Below are positions 1 to 11,494 of a stretch of 64,000 nucleotides of DNA, in pieces. Where the stretch lies: NCBI RefSeq assembly GCF_000230695.2, contig NC_020541.1, forward strand, positions 1,612,001 through 1,676,000, read 5' to 3'. The translations under genes were made by a program, and so were the position numbers. Below the pieces are notes generated by a model. That model saw only the letters and a list, made by a program, of their open reading frames with translations. It made no database searches and was not told the DNA's origin. Numbering within the stretch: position 1 is the stretch's first letter; each line of letters opens with the position of its first letter. The DNA is from Rhodanobacter denitrificans (GTDB taxonomy: Bacteria; Pseudomonadota; Gammaproteobacteria; Xanthomonadales; Rhodanobacteraceae).

Positions 1-1869
1 GAGGGCCGTCCGACCGAGAAGGAGACGCTCACCTCGCGCCTGATCGATCGTCCGGTGCGTCCGCTGTTCCCGGAAGATTTCAAGAACGAAGTGCAGGTCA
101 TCGCACAGGTCGTCTCGCTCAACCCCGAGGTCGACGGCGACATCCCGGCGCTGCTCGGTGCTTCCGCCGCGCTGAGCCTGGCCGGCATCCCGTTCAAGGG
201 CCCGATCGGCGCCGCCCGCGTCGGTTACGCCGATGGCAAGTACCTGCTGAACCCGTCGGCCACCGAACTGAAGACCTCCCAGTTGGACCTGGTCGTCGCC
301 GGTACCGCCGGCGCCGTGCTGATGGTGGAATCCGAAGCGCAGCTGCTGTCCGAGGACGTGATGCTCGGCGCGGTGATGTTCGGCCATCAGCAGATGCAGA
401 CCGCGATCCGCGCGATCGCCGAGCTGGCCACCGAGGCCGGCAAGCCGTCGTGGGACTGGCAGGCACCGGCCCGCAACGAATCGCTGGTTGCCGCCGTCAA
501 GGGCGCTGTCGGCGATCAGCTGGCCGCCGCGTTCCAGGTGCGCGACAAGCTGGAGCGTCGCGACGCGATCTCCGCGATCAAGGCCGATGTGCTGGCCGGG
601 CTCAAGGCGCAGGCCGAAGAGAACGGCTGGTCCGCCGCCGCGATGGCCAAGGAATTCGAGGAACTCGAATACCACACCCTGCGCGACAGCGTGCTGAAGA
701 CCAAGGTACGCATCGACGGCCGCCAGCTGGACGACGTGCGCGCGATCACCGCCCGCGTCGGTGTGCTGCCGCGCACGCATGGCTCGGCGCTGTTCACCCG
801 CGGCGAGACGCAGGCGCTGGTCGTGGTCACGCTGGGTACCACGCGCGACGCGCAGATCATCGACGCGCCCGGTGGCGAGTCGAAGGATCCGTTCCTGTTC
901 CATTACAACTTTCCGCCGTTCTCGGTGGGCGAGGCCGGCCGCTTCGGTGCGCCGAAGCGTCGCGAGATCGGCCACGGCCGCCTCGCCAAGCGCGGCGTGC
1001 AGGCGGTGAAGCCGAGCATCGAGGCGTTCCCGTACGTGCTGCGCGTGGTCTCGGAAATCACCGAGTCCAACGGCTCTTCGTCGATGGCCTCGGTGTGCGG
1101 CTCCTCGCTGGCAATGATGGATGCCGGCGTGCCACTGAAGGCGCCGGTGGCCGGCATCGCGATGGGCCTGGTCAAGGAAGGCGGCGACTTCGTCGTGCTT
1201 TCGGACATCCTGGGCGACGAGGATCACCTCGGCGACATGGACTTCAAGGTGGCCGGCAGCGCCGAGGGCATTTCCGCGTTGCAGATGGACATCAAGATCG
1301 ACGGCATCACCGAGGAGATCATGAAGGTGGCGCTGGCCCAGGCCAAGCGTGGTCGCCTGCATATCCTCGGCGAGATGAACAAGGCGATCAGCACCGCCCG
1401 CGCGGAAATGAGCGAGTACGCCCCGCGCCTGATCACCATCAAGATCCACCCGGACAAGATCCGCGAAGTGATCGGCAAGGGCGGCGCCACCATCCGCTCG
1501 ATCACCGAGGAGACCGGCACCACCATCGACATCAGCGACGACGGCACCATCATCATCGGTTCGGTCAATCGCGACGCGGGTGAAACCGCCAGGAAGCGCA
1601 TCGAGCAGATCGTCTCCGACGTCGAACCGGGCCGCATCTACGAAGGCAAGGTGGCCAAGCTGATGGACTTCGGCGCCTTCGTCACGATCATGCCGGGCAA
1701 GGATGGCCTGGTGCACGTGTCGCAGATCTCCGACGAGCGTGTCGAGAAGGTATCCGACAAGCTGAAGGAAGGCGACATCGTCAAGGTCAAGGTGCTCGAA
1801 GTGGACAAGCAGGGCCGCATCCGCCTGTCGATGAAGGCGGTGACCGAGGAAGAGCGCGCCGGCGTCTGA
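1..1869 (+). CDS. pnp: Polyribonucleotide nucleotidyltransferase (PNPase), 5' end outside window
   Basis: Phosphorolytic 3'-5' exoribonuclease of the RNA degradosome. The open frame runs through base 1 without a start (first residues [20 protein letters not shown]), so roughly 80 N-terminal residues are missing; 622 residues remain. Visible parts are the second RNase PH domain with the [15 protein letters not shown] catalytic segment, a KH domain around fragment residues 480-535 with GKGG at 492-495, and an S1 domain around 544-615 ([13 protein letters not shown]). All landmarks match the family. In relatives rpsO lies directly upstream, which cannot be seen here. A GC-rich hairpin follows the stop, and phaE starts 123 bases further on, so pnp probably ends its own transcript. 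Confidence 0.98.
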   Translation, partial: EGRPTEKETLTSRLIDRPVRPLFPEDFKNEVQVIAQVVSLNPEVDGDIPALLGASAALSLAGIPFKGPIGAARVGYADGKYLLNPSATELKTSQLDLVVAGTAGAVLMVESEAQLLSEDVMLGAVMFGHQQMQTAIRAIAELATEAGKPSWDWQAPARNESLVAAVKGAVGDQLAAAFQVRDKLERRDAISAIKADVLAGLKAQAEENGWSAAAMAKEFEELEYHTLRDSVLKTKVRIDGRQLDDVRAITARVGVLPRTHGSALFTRGETQALVVVTLGTTRDAQIIDAPGGESKDPFLFHYNFPPFSVGEAGRFGAPKRREIGHGRLAKRGVQAVKPSIEAFPYVLRVVSEITESNGSSSMASVCGSSLAMMDAGVPLKAPVAGIAMGLVKEGGDFVVLSDILGDEDHLGDMDFKVAGSAEGISALQMDIKIDGITEEIMKVALAQAKRGRLHILGEMNKAISTARAEMSEYAPRLITIKIHPDKIREVIGKGGATIRSITEETGTTIDISDDGTIIIGSVNRDAGETARKRIEQIVSDVEPGRIYEGKVAKLMDFGAFVTIMPGKDGLVHVSQISDERVEKVSDKLKEGDIVKVKVLEVDKQGRIRLSMKAVTEEERAGV

Positions 1870-1893
1870 ATTGTCCCGGACAAGGCGGTTCCG

Positions 1894-1926
1894 CAAGGCC
1901 CGGCCGATGCCGGGCCTTGTACGTTT
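1894..1926 (+). terminator. Hairpin after pnp, probable terminator
   Basis: An 11-bp perfect stem (CAAGGCCCGGC at 1894-1904 with GCCGGGCCTTG at 1909-1919, loop CGAT) is followed by TACGTTT, a weak T-tract. It begins 24 bases after the pnp stop and lies upstream of phaE. Confidence 0.7.
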
Positions 1927-1992
1927 CGGCGTCGGTGATTTTGTGCAACACGCTTTTGCTAGGATGGATGGATCTTGCAGGAGAATGCACCG

Positions 1993-3024
1993 ATGGTCGA
2001 CCCGGCAAACGATTTCATCAGGGATTACCAGGCGCTGGCACAGCAGTCGTGGGATGCCTGGGCGCGCCAGTTCCAGCAGCAGCCCGCCGCCAATCCGTTT
2101 GCGCCACCGCCGGCGCCGGTCGCCGGCAACGACATGGTGGAACGCACGCTGGCTGGCCTGAAGGGCTACTTCGACTGGATGCAGGCGGCCGCTGCCGGCA
2201 GCGCGGCTCCGTCGCCCGGCAGCGACTGGCGCCAGCAACTGCAGCAGATGTTCGGCGGCGCCCAGCAGCCGTTTGCGCAGGCGTTCGGCGGCATCGACAG
2301 CGCCGGTACGGAAGGCTTCATGCGGCAATGGCAGTCCTGGCTGCAGGCAGCCCGCCCCGCCGGTTTCGGCGACCTGCCGGGCATGCGAGGGCCGACACCG
2401 GCGTTCGGCCTGAATCGCGAGCAGCAGATGCAGCAGCAGGCGCTGGCCACGGCCTTGCTGGAGTCGATGCGGGCATCCGTCCGCTACCAGGAACTGATCC
2501 AGCGCGCCAACACGCAAGGCATGCAGCGCCTGCAGGACAAGCTGGCCGAACCGGGCCGCCAGATCGACTCGCTGAAGGGGCTGTACGACTTGTGGGTGGA
2601 TGCCTCGGAAGAGGCCTATGCCGAGATCGCGTTGTCCGACGAGTTCCGCGAGGTCTACGGCGAGATGGTCAACACGCAGATGCGCGTGCGCCAGTTGCAA
2701 CAGCAGCAGACTGAACAGCTGTGCCAGCAACTCGGCGTGCCGACGCGCAGCGAGGTGTCCAGCCTCGGCGAGCGGCTGCAGGCCTTGCGCCGTGAGTTCC
2801 GCGCCAGTCGTGCCGGTGCGTCCGTCGACCGTGACGACGAGATCGTGGCGCTGCGCCGGGAACTGGCGGCGCTGAAACGCCAGCTGGCCGGCGGCCAGGC
2901 CGCAGCGCCGGCGACGAGCAAGGCTGCGCCCTCGAAGGCCGCGGCGGCGGCAAGGAAGACGTCGGCAAAAGCGGTCCGCAAACCTGCCGCCGCAGCCGTT
3001 CCCAGCCCGCGCAAGCGCAAGTAA
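1993..3024 (+). CDS. phaE: Class III poly(R)-hydroxyalkanoate synthase subunit PhaE
   Basis: Non-catalytic partner of PhaC in class III PHA synthases, which polymerise (R)-3-hydroxyacyl-CoA (mostly 3-hydroxybutyryl-CoA) on cytoplasmic granules. The ATG at 1993 has AGGAG nine bases upstream; an in-frame TTG at 1975 has no comparable site. The 343-residue product is Gln/Ala-rich with a long helical, coiled-coil-like section (about residues 150-290) typical of PhaE. From about residue 299 to the end it carries an Ala/Lys/Arg/Pro-rich tail ending in RKRK, which resembles the basic tails of nucleoid-binding granule proteins and is not needed for family assignment. phaC follows after 12 bases, so the two are co-translated as a synthase pair. 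Confidence 0.9.
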   Translation: MVDPANDFIRDYQALAQQSWDAWARQFQQQPAANPFAPPPAPVAGNDMVERTLAGLKGYFDWMQAAAAGSAAPSPGSDWRQQLQQMFGGAQQPFAQAFGGIDSAGTEGFMRQWQSWLQAARPAGFGDLPGMRGPTPAFGLNREQQMQQQALATALLESMRASVRYQELIQRANTQGMQRLQDKLAEPGRQIDSLKGLYDLWVDASEEAYAEIALSDEFREVYGEMVNTQMRVRQLQQQQTEQLCQQLGVPTRSEVSSLGERLQALRREFRASRAGASVDRDDEIVALRRELAALKRQLAGGQAAAPATSKAAPSKAAAAARKTSAKAVRKPAAAAVPSPRKRK

Positions 3025-3036
3025 AGGAGGCTCGTC

Positions 3037-4104
3037 ATGCAGACGCCGATGCGCATCGACCCGGTCACAGTACTGGCCGACATCGCCACGTTCCAGCGCA
3101 AGCTCGCCGCCGGCATGGCGAACCTGCGCAACATGCACGAGCCCGAGTACGCCAACACTCCGCGCGAGCTGGTCTACAGCGAGGACAAGCTGAAGGTGTG
3201 GCACTTCACCGGCCTCGGCAAGGCGACGGCGAAGACCCCGTTGCTGATCGTCTACGCGCTGGTCAACACGGTGTGGATGACCGACCTGCAGGCCGACCGC
3301 TCGATGGTGCGCAACCTGCTGGAGCAGGGTGAGGACGTCTACCTGATCGACTGGGGCTATCCCGACGGCGCGGACCGCTGGCTGACCTTGGACGACTACA
3401 TCAACGGCTATCTCGACCGCTGCGTCGATGCGGTGCGCACGCGTCACGGCCTGGAGGCGATCAACCTGCTGGGCATCTGCCAGGGCGGTGCGTTCTCGCT
3501 GTGCTACACCGCGCTGCACCCGGACAAGGTGAAGAACCTGATCACCATGGTCACCCCGGTGGATTTCCACACGCCGGACAACATGCTGTCGCACTGGAGC
3601 CGCCGCATGGACGTGGACCTGTTCGTCGACACCATGGGCAACATCCCTGCCGGGCTGATGAACTATGTCTATCTGACCCTGAAGCCGCTGCGGCTGAACC
3701 AGCAGAAGTACATCGGCATGGTCGACATCCTCGACAATCCGGTCGAGCTGGAGAACTTCCTGCGCATGGAGCGCTGGATCTTCGACTCGCCCGACCAGGC
3801 TGGCGAAGCGTTCCGCCAGTTCATCAAGGATTTCTACCAGGGCAACAAGCTGGTCAAGGGCACGCTCCAGATCGGCGGCCGGACGGTGGACTTGGGGCTG
3901 ATCACCCAGCCGGTGCTGAACATCTTCGCCGAGCAGGACCACCTGGTGCCGCCGGATGCCTCACGCGCACTGGGCAAGCACGTCGGCACCGCCGACTACA
4001 CCCAGCTCGCGTTCAAGGGCGGCCACATCGGCATCTACGTGTCCAGCCGCGCGCAGCGCGAAGTGCCGCCGGCGATCCACCAGTGGCTGCGCCAGCGCGA
4101 CTGA
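3037..4104 (+). CDS. phaC: Class III poly(R)-hydroxyalkanoate synthase catalytic subunit PhaC
   Basis: Catalytic alpha/beta-hydrolase subunit that forms polyhydroxybutyrate together with PhaE. At 355 residues it has the short class III length. The lipase-like box GICQGG places the nucleophile at Cys148; Asp301 (in EQDHLVPP) and His330 (in GGHIGIY) complete the triad and sit almost exactly where they do in the Allochromatium enzyme. A strong AAAGGAGG lies just before the ATG and overlaps the phaE stop region. No phaA, phaB or phasin gene is adjacent, so precursor supply must be encoded elsewhere. Confidence 0.96.
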   Translation: MQTPMRIDPVTVLADIATFQRKLAAGMANLRNMHEPEYANTPRELVYSEDKLKVWHFTGLGKATAKTPLLIVYALVNTVWMTDLQADRSMVRNLLEQGEDVYLIDWGYPDGADRWLTLDDYINGYLDRCVDAVRTRHGLEAINLLGICQGGAFSLCYTALHPDKVKNLITMVTPVDFHTPDNMLSHWSRRMDVDLFVDTMGNIPAGLMNYVYLTLKPLRLNQQKYIGMVDILDNPVELENFLRMERWIFDSPDQAGEAFRQFIKDFYQGNKLVKGTLQIGGRTVDLGLITQPVLNIFAEQDHLVPPDASRALGKHVGTADYTQLAFKGGHIGIYVSSRAQREVPPAIHQWLRQRD

Positions 4105-4156
4105 ATCGCCCTCGTCCGTCGTGCGCAAGGCGTGCACGACAGGCGATAATGGCCGC

Positions 4157-5176
4157 ATGATCATCGCTGCCGAAACCCACGACTCCATCCGCGCCGTGCA
4201 GTGGCAGGGCGACCACCTGCGCCTGCTCGACCAGCGCCTGCTGCCCGGTGAGGAACGCTGGATCGACTGCCGCGACGCCGCACAGGTCACCCAGGCCATT
4301 CGCGACCTGGCCGTGCGCGGCGCACCGGCGATCGGCATTGCCGCGGCGTGGGGCGTGGCGATGGCGGCGCAGCAAGGCGCACCGCTGGAGCCGGTGCTGG
4401 CCATGCTGCGCGCCGCGCGTCCCACCGCGGTGAACCTGATGTGGGCGCTGGACCGGATGAAGAAACGCATCGCGGCCGGTGCCGATGCCGGCGCACTGCT
4501 GCGCGAGGCGCAGGCGATCCAGAATGAAGACCTTGCCGCGAACCGCCGGATGGGCGAACTGGGAGCCGCGCTGATCTCGACCGGTTCGGGCGTGCTGACC
4601 CATTGCAATACTGGCTCGCTGGCCACGGCCGGCTACGGCACTGCACTTGGCGTGATTCGCGCCGGCGTGGCGGCGGGGCGAATCGCGCGCGTCTACGCCG
4701 GCGAAACCCGGCCGTGGCAACAGGGCGCCCGACTGACCATGTGGGAACTGGTGCGCGACGGCATCCCGGCACAGCTGATCGCCGATTCCGCCGCCGCGCA
4801 TCTGATGAAGTCCGGTGCGGTGCAATGGGTGATCGTCGGCGCTGACCGGATCGCCGCGAACGGCGATACCGCGAACAAGATCGGCACCTACCAGCTGGCA
4901 ATCGCGGCGAAGTACCACGGCGTGAAGTTCATGGTGGTGGCGCCGTCTTCCACCGTCGACATGGCCACCGGCAGCGGTGAGGAAATCGAGATCGAACTGC
5001 GCGACCCGGCCGAACTGCTCAGCACCGGCGGCCGCCGCACCGTGGTCGAAGGAGCGCAGGCGTGGAACCCGGTGTTCGACGTGGCGCCGGCGGAACTGAT
5101 CGACGCCATTGTCACCGAGCGCGGCGTGATCGAGCGGCCGAACAGTATCGCCATGCAGGCCATGTTCGGCTGCTGA
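4157..5176 (+). CDS. mtnA: S-methyl-5-thioribose-1-phosphate isomerase
   Basis: Converts methylthioribose-1-phosphate to methylthioribulose-1-phosphate in the methionine salvage pathway. The 339-residue product has the MtnA/eIF2B-alpha-like fold signatures [13 protein letters not shown], the catalytic Cys150 in [15 protein letters not shown] and Asp230 in [19 protein letters not shown], matching Cys160/Asp240 of the Bacillus enzyme. The ATG at 4157 begins [10 protein letters not shown]; longer in-frame extension would run back through phaC in another frame and is not credible. The gene stands alone between phaC and gyrA; no other mtn gene is adjacent, although an aminotransferase/omega-amidase pair at 42.6-44.6 kb could serve the last step of the same pathway. 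Confidence 0.95.
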   Translation: MIIAAETHDSIRAVQWQGDHLRLLDQRLLPGEERWIDCRDAAQVTQAIRDLAVRGAPAIGIAAAWGVAMAAQQGAPLEPVLAMLRAARPTAVNLMWALDRMKKRIAAGADAGALLREAQAIQNEDLAANRRMGELGAALISTGSGVLTHCNTGSLATAGYGTALGVIRAGVAAGRIARVYAGETRPWQQGARLTMWELVRDGIPAQLIADSAAAHLMKSGAVQWVIVGADRIAANGDTANKIGTYQLAIAAKYHGVKFMVVAPSSTVDMATGSGEEIEIELRDPAELLSTGGRRTVVEGAQAWNPVFDVAPAELIDAIVTERGVIERPNSIAMQAMFGC

Positions 5177-5348
5177 GCCTGCCGGACTGGATGTTTTTTA
5201 GCGGCTGGGGGCGCGTCGCCGGCAAGCGTGGCGGAAGCGTGGCTGCTCAATTTGTCGACAGTCTGCGCGGATGGTCGCGGGAGTGTGAAGGCGTCGATAT
5301 AAATATCTGATTCTAAAGGATTAAATCCTGTCTTTTTGATGTCGCCCA

Positions 5349-5357
5349 TGCTATACT
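5349..5357 (+). promoter_or_regulatory. Extended -10 promoter element before gyrA
   Basis: TGC followed by TATACT (5352-5357) forms an extended -10 element, 85 bases before the gyrA ATG. No good -35 lies 17 bases upstream (TGTCTT), which an extended -10 can tolerate. The surrounding 80 bases are unusually AT-rich for this genome. The rest of the 265-base gap between mtnA and gyrA shows nothing else I can name. Confidence 0.6.
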
Positions 5358-5441
5358 TTCAAGGTTGATTTCGGGTCGCATGGCGCATGCGCTTGAGGCG
5401 CGGTGCCAGCACCCTTTTTTCGTTATCAGGGAAGCCGATTG

Positions 5442-8015
<2,574 letters not shown>

Positions 8016-8038
8016 ATCCAAGCCACGCCTGAAACGAG

Positions 8039-8066
8039 AAAAACCCCGGCACGCCGGGGTTTTTCT
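8039..8066 (+). terminator. Intrinsic terminator of gyrA
   Basis: AAAAACCCCGG and CCGGGGTTTTT flank a CACG loop and end in a clear T-tract, 24 bases after the gyrA stop. Confidence 0.9.
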
Positions 8067-8113
8067 CTGGGCGGAGGGTGTCGCGTGGCCCATTCCATTC
8101 CGGCCGACGATCG

Positions 8114-8338
8114 TCAAGTCCGGCCATGCGGTTTCGTCAGAAAGAACAACTGCTCGACCGGGGTGTCCAGCGCACGTGCCAGTTTGAGTGCGAGCAAGGT
8201 CGATGGAACCATCCGCTCCATTTCGATTGCATTGATCGATTTGCGCGTGGTTCCGATCAGGTCGGCCAATGCGTTCTGGGTCAAGTCTTTTTCCGCGCGC
8301 AGGATTTTCAGACGGTTCGCCAGTCGCTCTTCATGCAT
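8114..8338 (-). CDS. Small XRE-family HTH transcriptional regulator
   Basis: A 74-residue protein that is almost only a Cro/C1-type helix-turn-helix: RLKILRAEKDLTQNALADLIG is followed by the recognition-helix region TTRKSINAIE, then LKLARALDTPVEQLFF. This is the compact YgzD-like class of regulators that usually sits next to a small integral membrane protein. That is the arrangement here: it starts three bases after the stop of the membrane-protein gene and surely shares its mRNA. The likely operator is the palindrome over the operon promoter near 8.85 kb, implying autoregulation. Target genes beyond the operon are unknown. Confidence 0.9.
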   Translation of the reverse strand: MHEERLANRLKILRAEKDLTQNALADLIGTTRKSINAIEMERMVPSTLLALKLARALDTPVEQLFFLTKPHGRT

Positions 8339-8341
8339 GGA

Positions 8342-8773
8342 TCAACCCCGGTCGAGCAGCAGGAAAACCGCGAGGAAGGCGGTCGCCGCAAGCGCAATGA
8401 CCAGTGCCGCCACCAGCTGACCGGGCACGCTGATGGTCACCAGTACGCTCAGCAAGCAGAACGACGCCAGCGCTCCCAGTACGGTGAAAAACGCCCACTT
8501 GCAGGCGTGGGTGATCGCCGACTGCCGCAATTCATCACGCATGACAGCGTCGCGTCTTTCCCGGATGGCGTTTTTCATGCCGCACGTCCGTTGCTGGCCC
8601 AGCCAGATGATGGCGAATACGATGGCGATGGCCAGTGCCTGAAGTAGCGCGCGCCTGGTATCGCTGCCAAGCACGAGCGTCGAGGCCAGAACGAGGAAGA
8701 CGATCAGGGCGAGCCACACTCCGCGGCGCTCGTTCCTTACCAGCTTGTCTGTCTGATTATCCGTGTGCTGCAT
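8342..8773 (-). CDS. Small four-helix integral membrane protein of unknown function
   Basis: I do not recognise this family. The ATG at 8773 is preferred because GGGAGAAG lies just upstream; an open extension of 30 codons upstream lacks such a site and runs into the promoter. The 143-residue product has a short polar N-terminus (MQHTDNQTDKLVRNERRG), two closely spaced hydrophobic helices (about residues 17-36 and 41-60), a charged cytoplasmic-looking loop (KNAIRERRDAVMRDELRQ) and two more helices (about 93-114 and 119-139). It is the first gene of an operon with the XRE regulator, like the DUF-type membrane partners of YgzD-like regulators. Function is not inferable from sequence alone. Confidence 0.8.
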   Translation of the reverse strand: MQHTDNQTDKLVRNERRGVWLALIVFLVLASTLVLGSDTRRALLQALAIAIVFAIIWLGQQRTCGMKNAIRERRDAVMRDELRQSAITHACKWAFFTVLGALASFCLLSVLVTISVPGQLVAALVIALAATAFLAVFLLLDRG

Positions 8774-8817
8774 GTCGCTTCTCCCGGCGGTTTTCGAGTC
8801 ATCGTGCTCGGGGTGAA

Positions 8818-8855
8818 CATATAACCTATCAGTTCCATAAAGCAACCTATAGGTT
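8818..8855 (-). promoter_or_regulatory. Promoter and palindromic operator of the membrane-protein/XRE operon
   Basis: Read on the minus strand, TTGCTT (8840-8845) and TATATG (8818-8823) form a -35/-10 pair with a 16-base spacer, 45 bases before the start codon. A perfect 12-bp palindrome AACCTATAGGTT (8844-8855) overlaps the -35, and a second half-site AACCTAT (8823-8829) sits at the -10. This placement fits repression by the XRE protein encoded in the operon. Confidence 0.65.
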
Positions 8856-8918
8856 ACATTCATTTAAGCGACTTTATCCCGGCGCTGCTCGTCTGTGCAC
8901 CAGGGGGCATCGGCAAAG

Positions 8919-9401
8919 TCACCGGCGGATCGCCGCCAGCATCGCCTCGGCCGTGGAGGCGCGCAGCTCGCCGGGCGCCTCCACCTGCAGCAGGCGCACC
9001 ACGCCGTCTTCCGCGTACAGTGCAAAACGCCGCGCGCGCAGGCCCATGCCGAAGGCGGTGCCGTCCAGTTCCAGCCCCAGCGCGCGGGTGAAGCTGGCGT
9101 TGCCGTCGGCCAGCATCAGCAGGCCCGGGGGAACTTGCTGGGCGAGAGCCCATGCTTGCATCACATAGGCATCGTTGACCGCCAGGCACATCACCTTCAC
9201 CCCGGCTTCGTGGAAGTCGGCGTAGCGTTCGACGTAGCCGGGAAGGTGCCGGTTGGAGCAGGTCGGCGTGAAGGCACCGGGGACGGCGAACAGCACCACG
9301 CGGCTTCCGGCAAACAATTCGCCGGTGCGGCAGGGGTGGATATTTTCGCCGACCGTCGACAGCTCGACATCTGGCAGCGGCTGACCGATCTGGATGGTCA
9401 T
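8919..9401 (-). CDS. Peroxiredoxin (Prx5-type thioredoxin-fold peroxidase)
   Basis: Thiol peroxidase reducing hydrogen peroxide and organic hydroperoxides. The 160-residue product has the peroxidatic motif PGAFTPTC with Cys48, preceded by VVLFAVPGAF, and the Prx5-like sequence CLAVNDAYVMQAWA. Other cysteines are Cys24 and Cys72; neither is at a certain resolving position, so 1-Cys or atypical 2-Cys chemistry stays open. The ATG at 9401 begins MTIQIGQPLPDVEL with AAGGAAG upstream. It is divergent from the Hsp20 gene, and both products belong to stress defence. Confidence 0.9.
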   Translation of the reverse strand: MTIQIGQPLPDVELSTVGENIHPCRTGELFAGSRVVLFAVPGAFTPTCSNRHLPGYVERYADFHEAGVKVMCLAVNDAYVMQAWALAQQVPPGLLMLADGNASFTRALGLELDGTAFGMGLRARRFALYAEDGVVRLLQVEAPGELRASTAEAMLAAIRR

Positions 9402-9460
9402 GGGGGGCTTCCTTCGTTGGCGATTCCGCCATGCTAGCGCCGCGGGATGAAGCTTGTCGC

Positions 9461-9489
9461 CTTGAATCGAGGGCCATGCAAACCCATTT
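9461..9489 (+). promoter_or_regulatory. Sigma-32-like heat-shock promoter for the hsp20 gene
   Basis: CTTGAAT (9461-9467) and ACCCATTT (9482-9489) separated by 14 bases match the RpoH consensus CTTGAAA-N11-15-CCCCATnT with one mismatch in each important block. It lies 52 bases before the Hsp20 ATG. Position, spacing and gene function agree. Confidence 0.75.
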
Positions 9490-9541
9490 CCCGGGCAGGC
9501 GGCAGTGAGCCGCAATTTCCCACCGACGAGGAGATACGAGC

Positions 9542-10000
9542 ATGAATCTGAGTCGCAACTTTCCGTGGAACCCGGCAAGCATGGCCAACGTCGGCGACAT
9601 CCGCGAGGCGTTCGATCGCCTGCTGGGCAACCCGGCCGAGACGGACCAGTCCAACGTGGTGACCAGCCAGTGGGCGCCGCGCGTGGACATCAAGGAAGAG
9701 GACAAGCGCTTCGTGATCTATGCGGATGTTCCGGGCGTGGAGCCCGGCAGGATCGAGGTGAGCATGGAGAAGGGCATCCTCACCATCAAGGGCGAGCGCA
9801 CCGTGGAGAACACTGAGCAGAACGGCAAGTTCACTCGCCTGGAGCGCTCGCACGGACTGTTCCATCGCCGCTTCGCGCTGCCCGACAGTGCCGATGCGGA
9901 CGGCGTCACCGCCCATGGCAAGGATGGCGTGCTGGAGATCGTCATCCCGAAGAAGGCCGAGACCACGCCGCGCCGCATCACCATCAATACCGGCAGCTGA
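9542..10000 (+). CDS. Small heat-shock protein, Hsp20/alpha-crystallin family
   Basis: ATP-independent holdase that binds unfolding proteins. The 152-residue protein has an alpha-crystallin domain at about residues 45-140 (WAPRVDIKEEDKRFVIYADVPGV, then KGILTIKGER and the GVLEIVIPK end motif), with a short N-terminal arm (MNLSRNFPWNP) and C-terminal tail containing the ITIN segment. GAGGAG lies 8-13 bases before the ATG. The sigma-32-like promoter upstream and the CbpA/DnaJ gene 96 bases downstream make this a heat-shock locus. Confidence 0.95.
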   Translation: MNLSRNFPWNPASMANVGDIREAFDRLLGNPAETDQSNVVTSQWAPRVDIKEEDKRFVIYADVPGVEPGRIEVSMEKGILTIKGERTVENTEQNGKFTRLERSHGLFHRRFALPDSADADGVTAHGKDGVLEIVIPKKAETTPRRITINTGS

Positions 10001-10025
10001 GGCATTTCCGCGAGTGTTGCGCAGG

Positions 10026-10059
10026 CGACCCGCCGCGGACGATGATCCGCGACGGGTCG
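10026..10059 (+). other. Hairpin between hsp20 and cbpA
   Basis: CGACCCG-C-CGCGGA (10026-10039) pairs with TCCGCG-A-CGGGTCG (10046-10059) around a six-base loop, one mismatch in a 14-pair stem. No T-tract follows, so it may be a partial terminator, mRNA stabiliser or processing site rather than a full stop of transcription into cbpA. Confidence 0.5.
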
Positions 10060-10096
10060 TCGCGTGTGCAGGAAATCGAATCGGCGGGAGTGGTGC

Positions 10097-10990
10097 GTGG
10101 AATTCAAAGATTATTACGAGATCCTGGGCGTGAAGCCCGACGCCAGCGAGGCCGAGATCAAGGCCGCGTATCGCAAGCTGGCGCGCAAATATCACCCGGA
10201 CAAGAACAAGGAAGCCGGCGCCGAGGAAAAATTCAAGGCAGTCAACGAGGCCAACGAAGTACTCAAGGATGCCGAGAAACGGCGCTCCTACGACCAGCTG
10301 CGGGCCGGCGGCTATCGGCAGGGCGAGCAGTTCCGCCCGCCCCCGGGTTGGCAGGGTCAGCAGGGTTTCGGCGGCGACGACGGCGACTTCAGCGATTTCT
10401 TCGAGAGCCTGTTCGGCCGCGGGGCGGCCCAGGGGCATCGGGGGCCGCCGCGGGCGCGTCGCGGCCGCGACGTGCAGGCCTCGGTGCAGATCGACCTGCA
10501 AACCGCGTTCGACGGCGGCCGCACGCGGCTGTCGATGCATGACTCCGCCAGCGGCGAGCGCGTGCTGGAAGTGAAGATTCCGGCCGGCATCCAGCCGGGC
10601 CAGGTGATCCGCCTGTCCGGCCAGGGCCAGGCCGGCATGGCCGGCGGGCCGAGCGGCGACCTGCTGCTGGAAGTAGGCATCCGCGACGATGCGCGTTTCC
10701 GTCTGGAGGGCCGCAACGTGGTGCACGTGCTGCCGATCACGCCGTGGGAAGCGGCGCTGGGCGCCACCGTGCCGGTGCCGACGCTGGCCGGGGCGGTCGA
10801 CCTGCGCATTCCGGCCGGCTCGCAGTCGGGACGCAAGCTGCGCCTGAAGGGGCGCGGGATGCCTGGCGCGAATCCGGGCGACCAGCTGGTGGAGCTGTCG
10901 ATTCGTGCGCCGACGGCGGAGAACGACCAGCAGCGGACGGCTTACGAGGCGTTGCACGAGGCGTTCAAGCACTTCGATCCGCGCCGCTGA
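10097..10990 (+). CDS. cbpA: CbpA-type DnaJ co-chaperone (curved DNA-binding protein)
   Basis: J-domain protein that stimulates DnaK ATPase. The best start is GTG at 10097 (giving [16 protein letters not shown]) with GGGAG six bases upstream; an in-frame ATG at 10064 would add 11 untypical residues. The 297-residue product has an N-terminal J domain (about 1-70, HPD at 33-35), a Gly/Phe-rich linker (about 75-125), and two C-terminal substrate-binding domains ending in a dimerisation region; the DnaJ zinc-finger is absent, which is the CbpA type. It lies downstream of hsp20 and may share its heat-shock promoter. No cbpM modulator gene follows. Confidence 0.92.
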   Translation: MEFKDYYEILGVKPDASEAEIKAAYRKLARKYHPDKNKEAGAEEKFKAVNEANEVLKDAEKRRSYDQLRAGGYRQGEQFRPPPGWQGQQGFGGDDGDFSDFFESLFGRGAAQGHRGPPRARRGRDVQASVQIDLQTAFDGGRTRLSMHDSASGERVLEVKIPAGIQPGQVIRLSGQGQAGMAGGPSGDLLLEVGIRDDARFRLEGRNVVHVLPITPWEAALGATVPVPTLAGAVDLRIPAGSQSGRKLRLKGRGMPGANPGDQLVELSIRAPTAENDQQRTAYEALHEAFKHFDPRR

Positions 10991-11011
10991 GCCGTGCGGA
11001 CGGCGCAAACG

Positions 11012-11039
11012 AAAACGGCGCCTGCAGGCGCCGTTTTTC
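11012..11039. terminator. Terminator between cbpA and the convergent response-regulator gene
   Basis: AAAACGGCGCCTG and CAGGCGCCGTTTTT (with A- and T-tracts on the two sides) form a perfect palindromic stem usable in both directions. It sits 22 bases after the cbpA stop and 22 before the stop of the minus-strand regulator. Confidence 0.9.
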
Positions 11040-11060
11040 GTGAACCCGATTCGGTGCGGA

Positions 11061-11426
11061 TCAGCCCGGCAGGAACTCCTGCAGCGCCTTGAGCAGCTCC
11101 TCTTCCTTGATCGGCTTGGTCACGTAGGCCTTGGCACCCTGGCGCATGCCCCAGACCTTGTCGGTTTCCTGGTCCTTGGTGGTGACCAGGATGATCGGGA
11201 TGTGCGCGGTATCGGCGTTCTTGCTGATCGTGCGGGTTGCCTGGAAACCGTTGAGGTTCGGCATGACCACGTCCATCAGGATCAGATCGGGCTTTTCCGC
11301 CTTGGCCACTTCCACGCCCGCGGCGCCGTCCTCGGCCGAAAGGGTCTCGTGCCCGAGTTTCTCGACGATCCGCTTGATACCCAGCAATTGCGACGGGGAG
11401 TCGTCGACGATCAGGATGCGTGCCAT
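11061..11426 (-). CDS. pilH: Single-domain response regulator, PilH-like
   Basis: CheY-like receiver without output domain, 121 residues. The phosphoacceptor is Asp52 (LILMDVVMPNLNGFQATR), the acidic pocket is DD at 8-9, and the conserved Thr (LVTTKDQ) and Lys (AYVTKPI) are present. The sequence, especially MARILIVDDSPSQL and TTKDQETDKVWGMRQGAKAY, is very close to PilH of type IV pilus (twitching) chemosensory systems. No pilG, pilI or pilJ is adjacent, so the gene is isolated; an orphan response regulator of the same subfamily is the alternative. Transcribed from the minus strand after acuI, with 68 bases between. Confidence 0.75.
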   Translation of the reverse strand: MARILIVDDSPSQLLGIKRIVEKLGHETLSAEDGAAGVEVAKAEKPDLILMDVVMPNLNGFQATRTISKNADTAHIPIILVTTKDQETDKVWGMRQGAKAYVTKPIKEEELLKALQEFLPG

Positions 11427-11494
11427 AAGGTGATAGTCCCTGCGAGTTTCGTTGATTCTAAGCCGTGGTGATGCTACTTCCAAGCATGGCTTCG

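Noticed and set aside
5177..5441. Riboswitch or leader peptide upstream of gyrA
   Set aside because: The AT-rich gap shows only a promoter-like element; no known aptamer core or attenuator hairpin was found.
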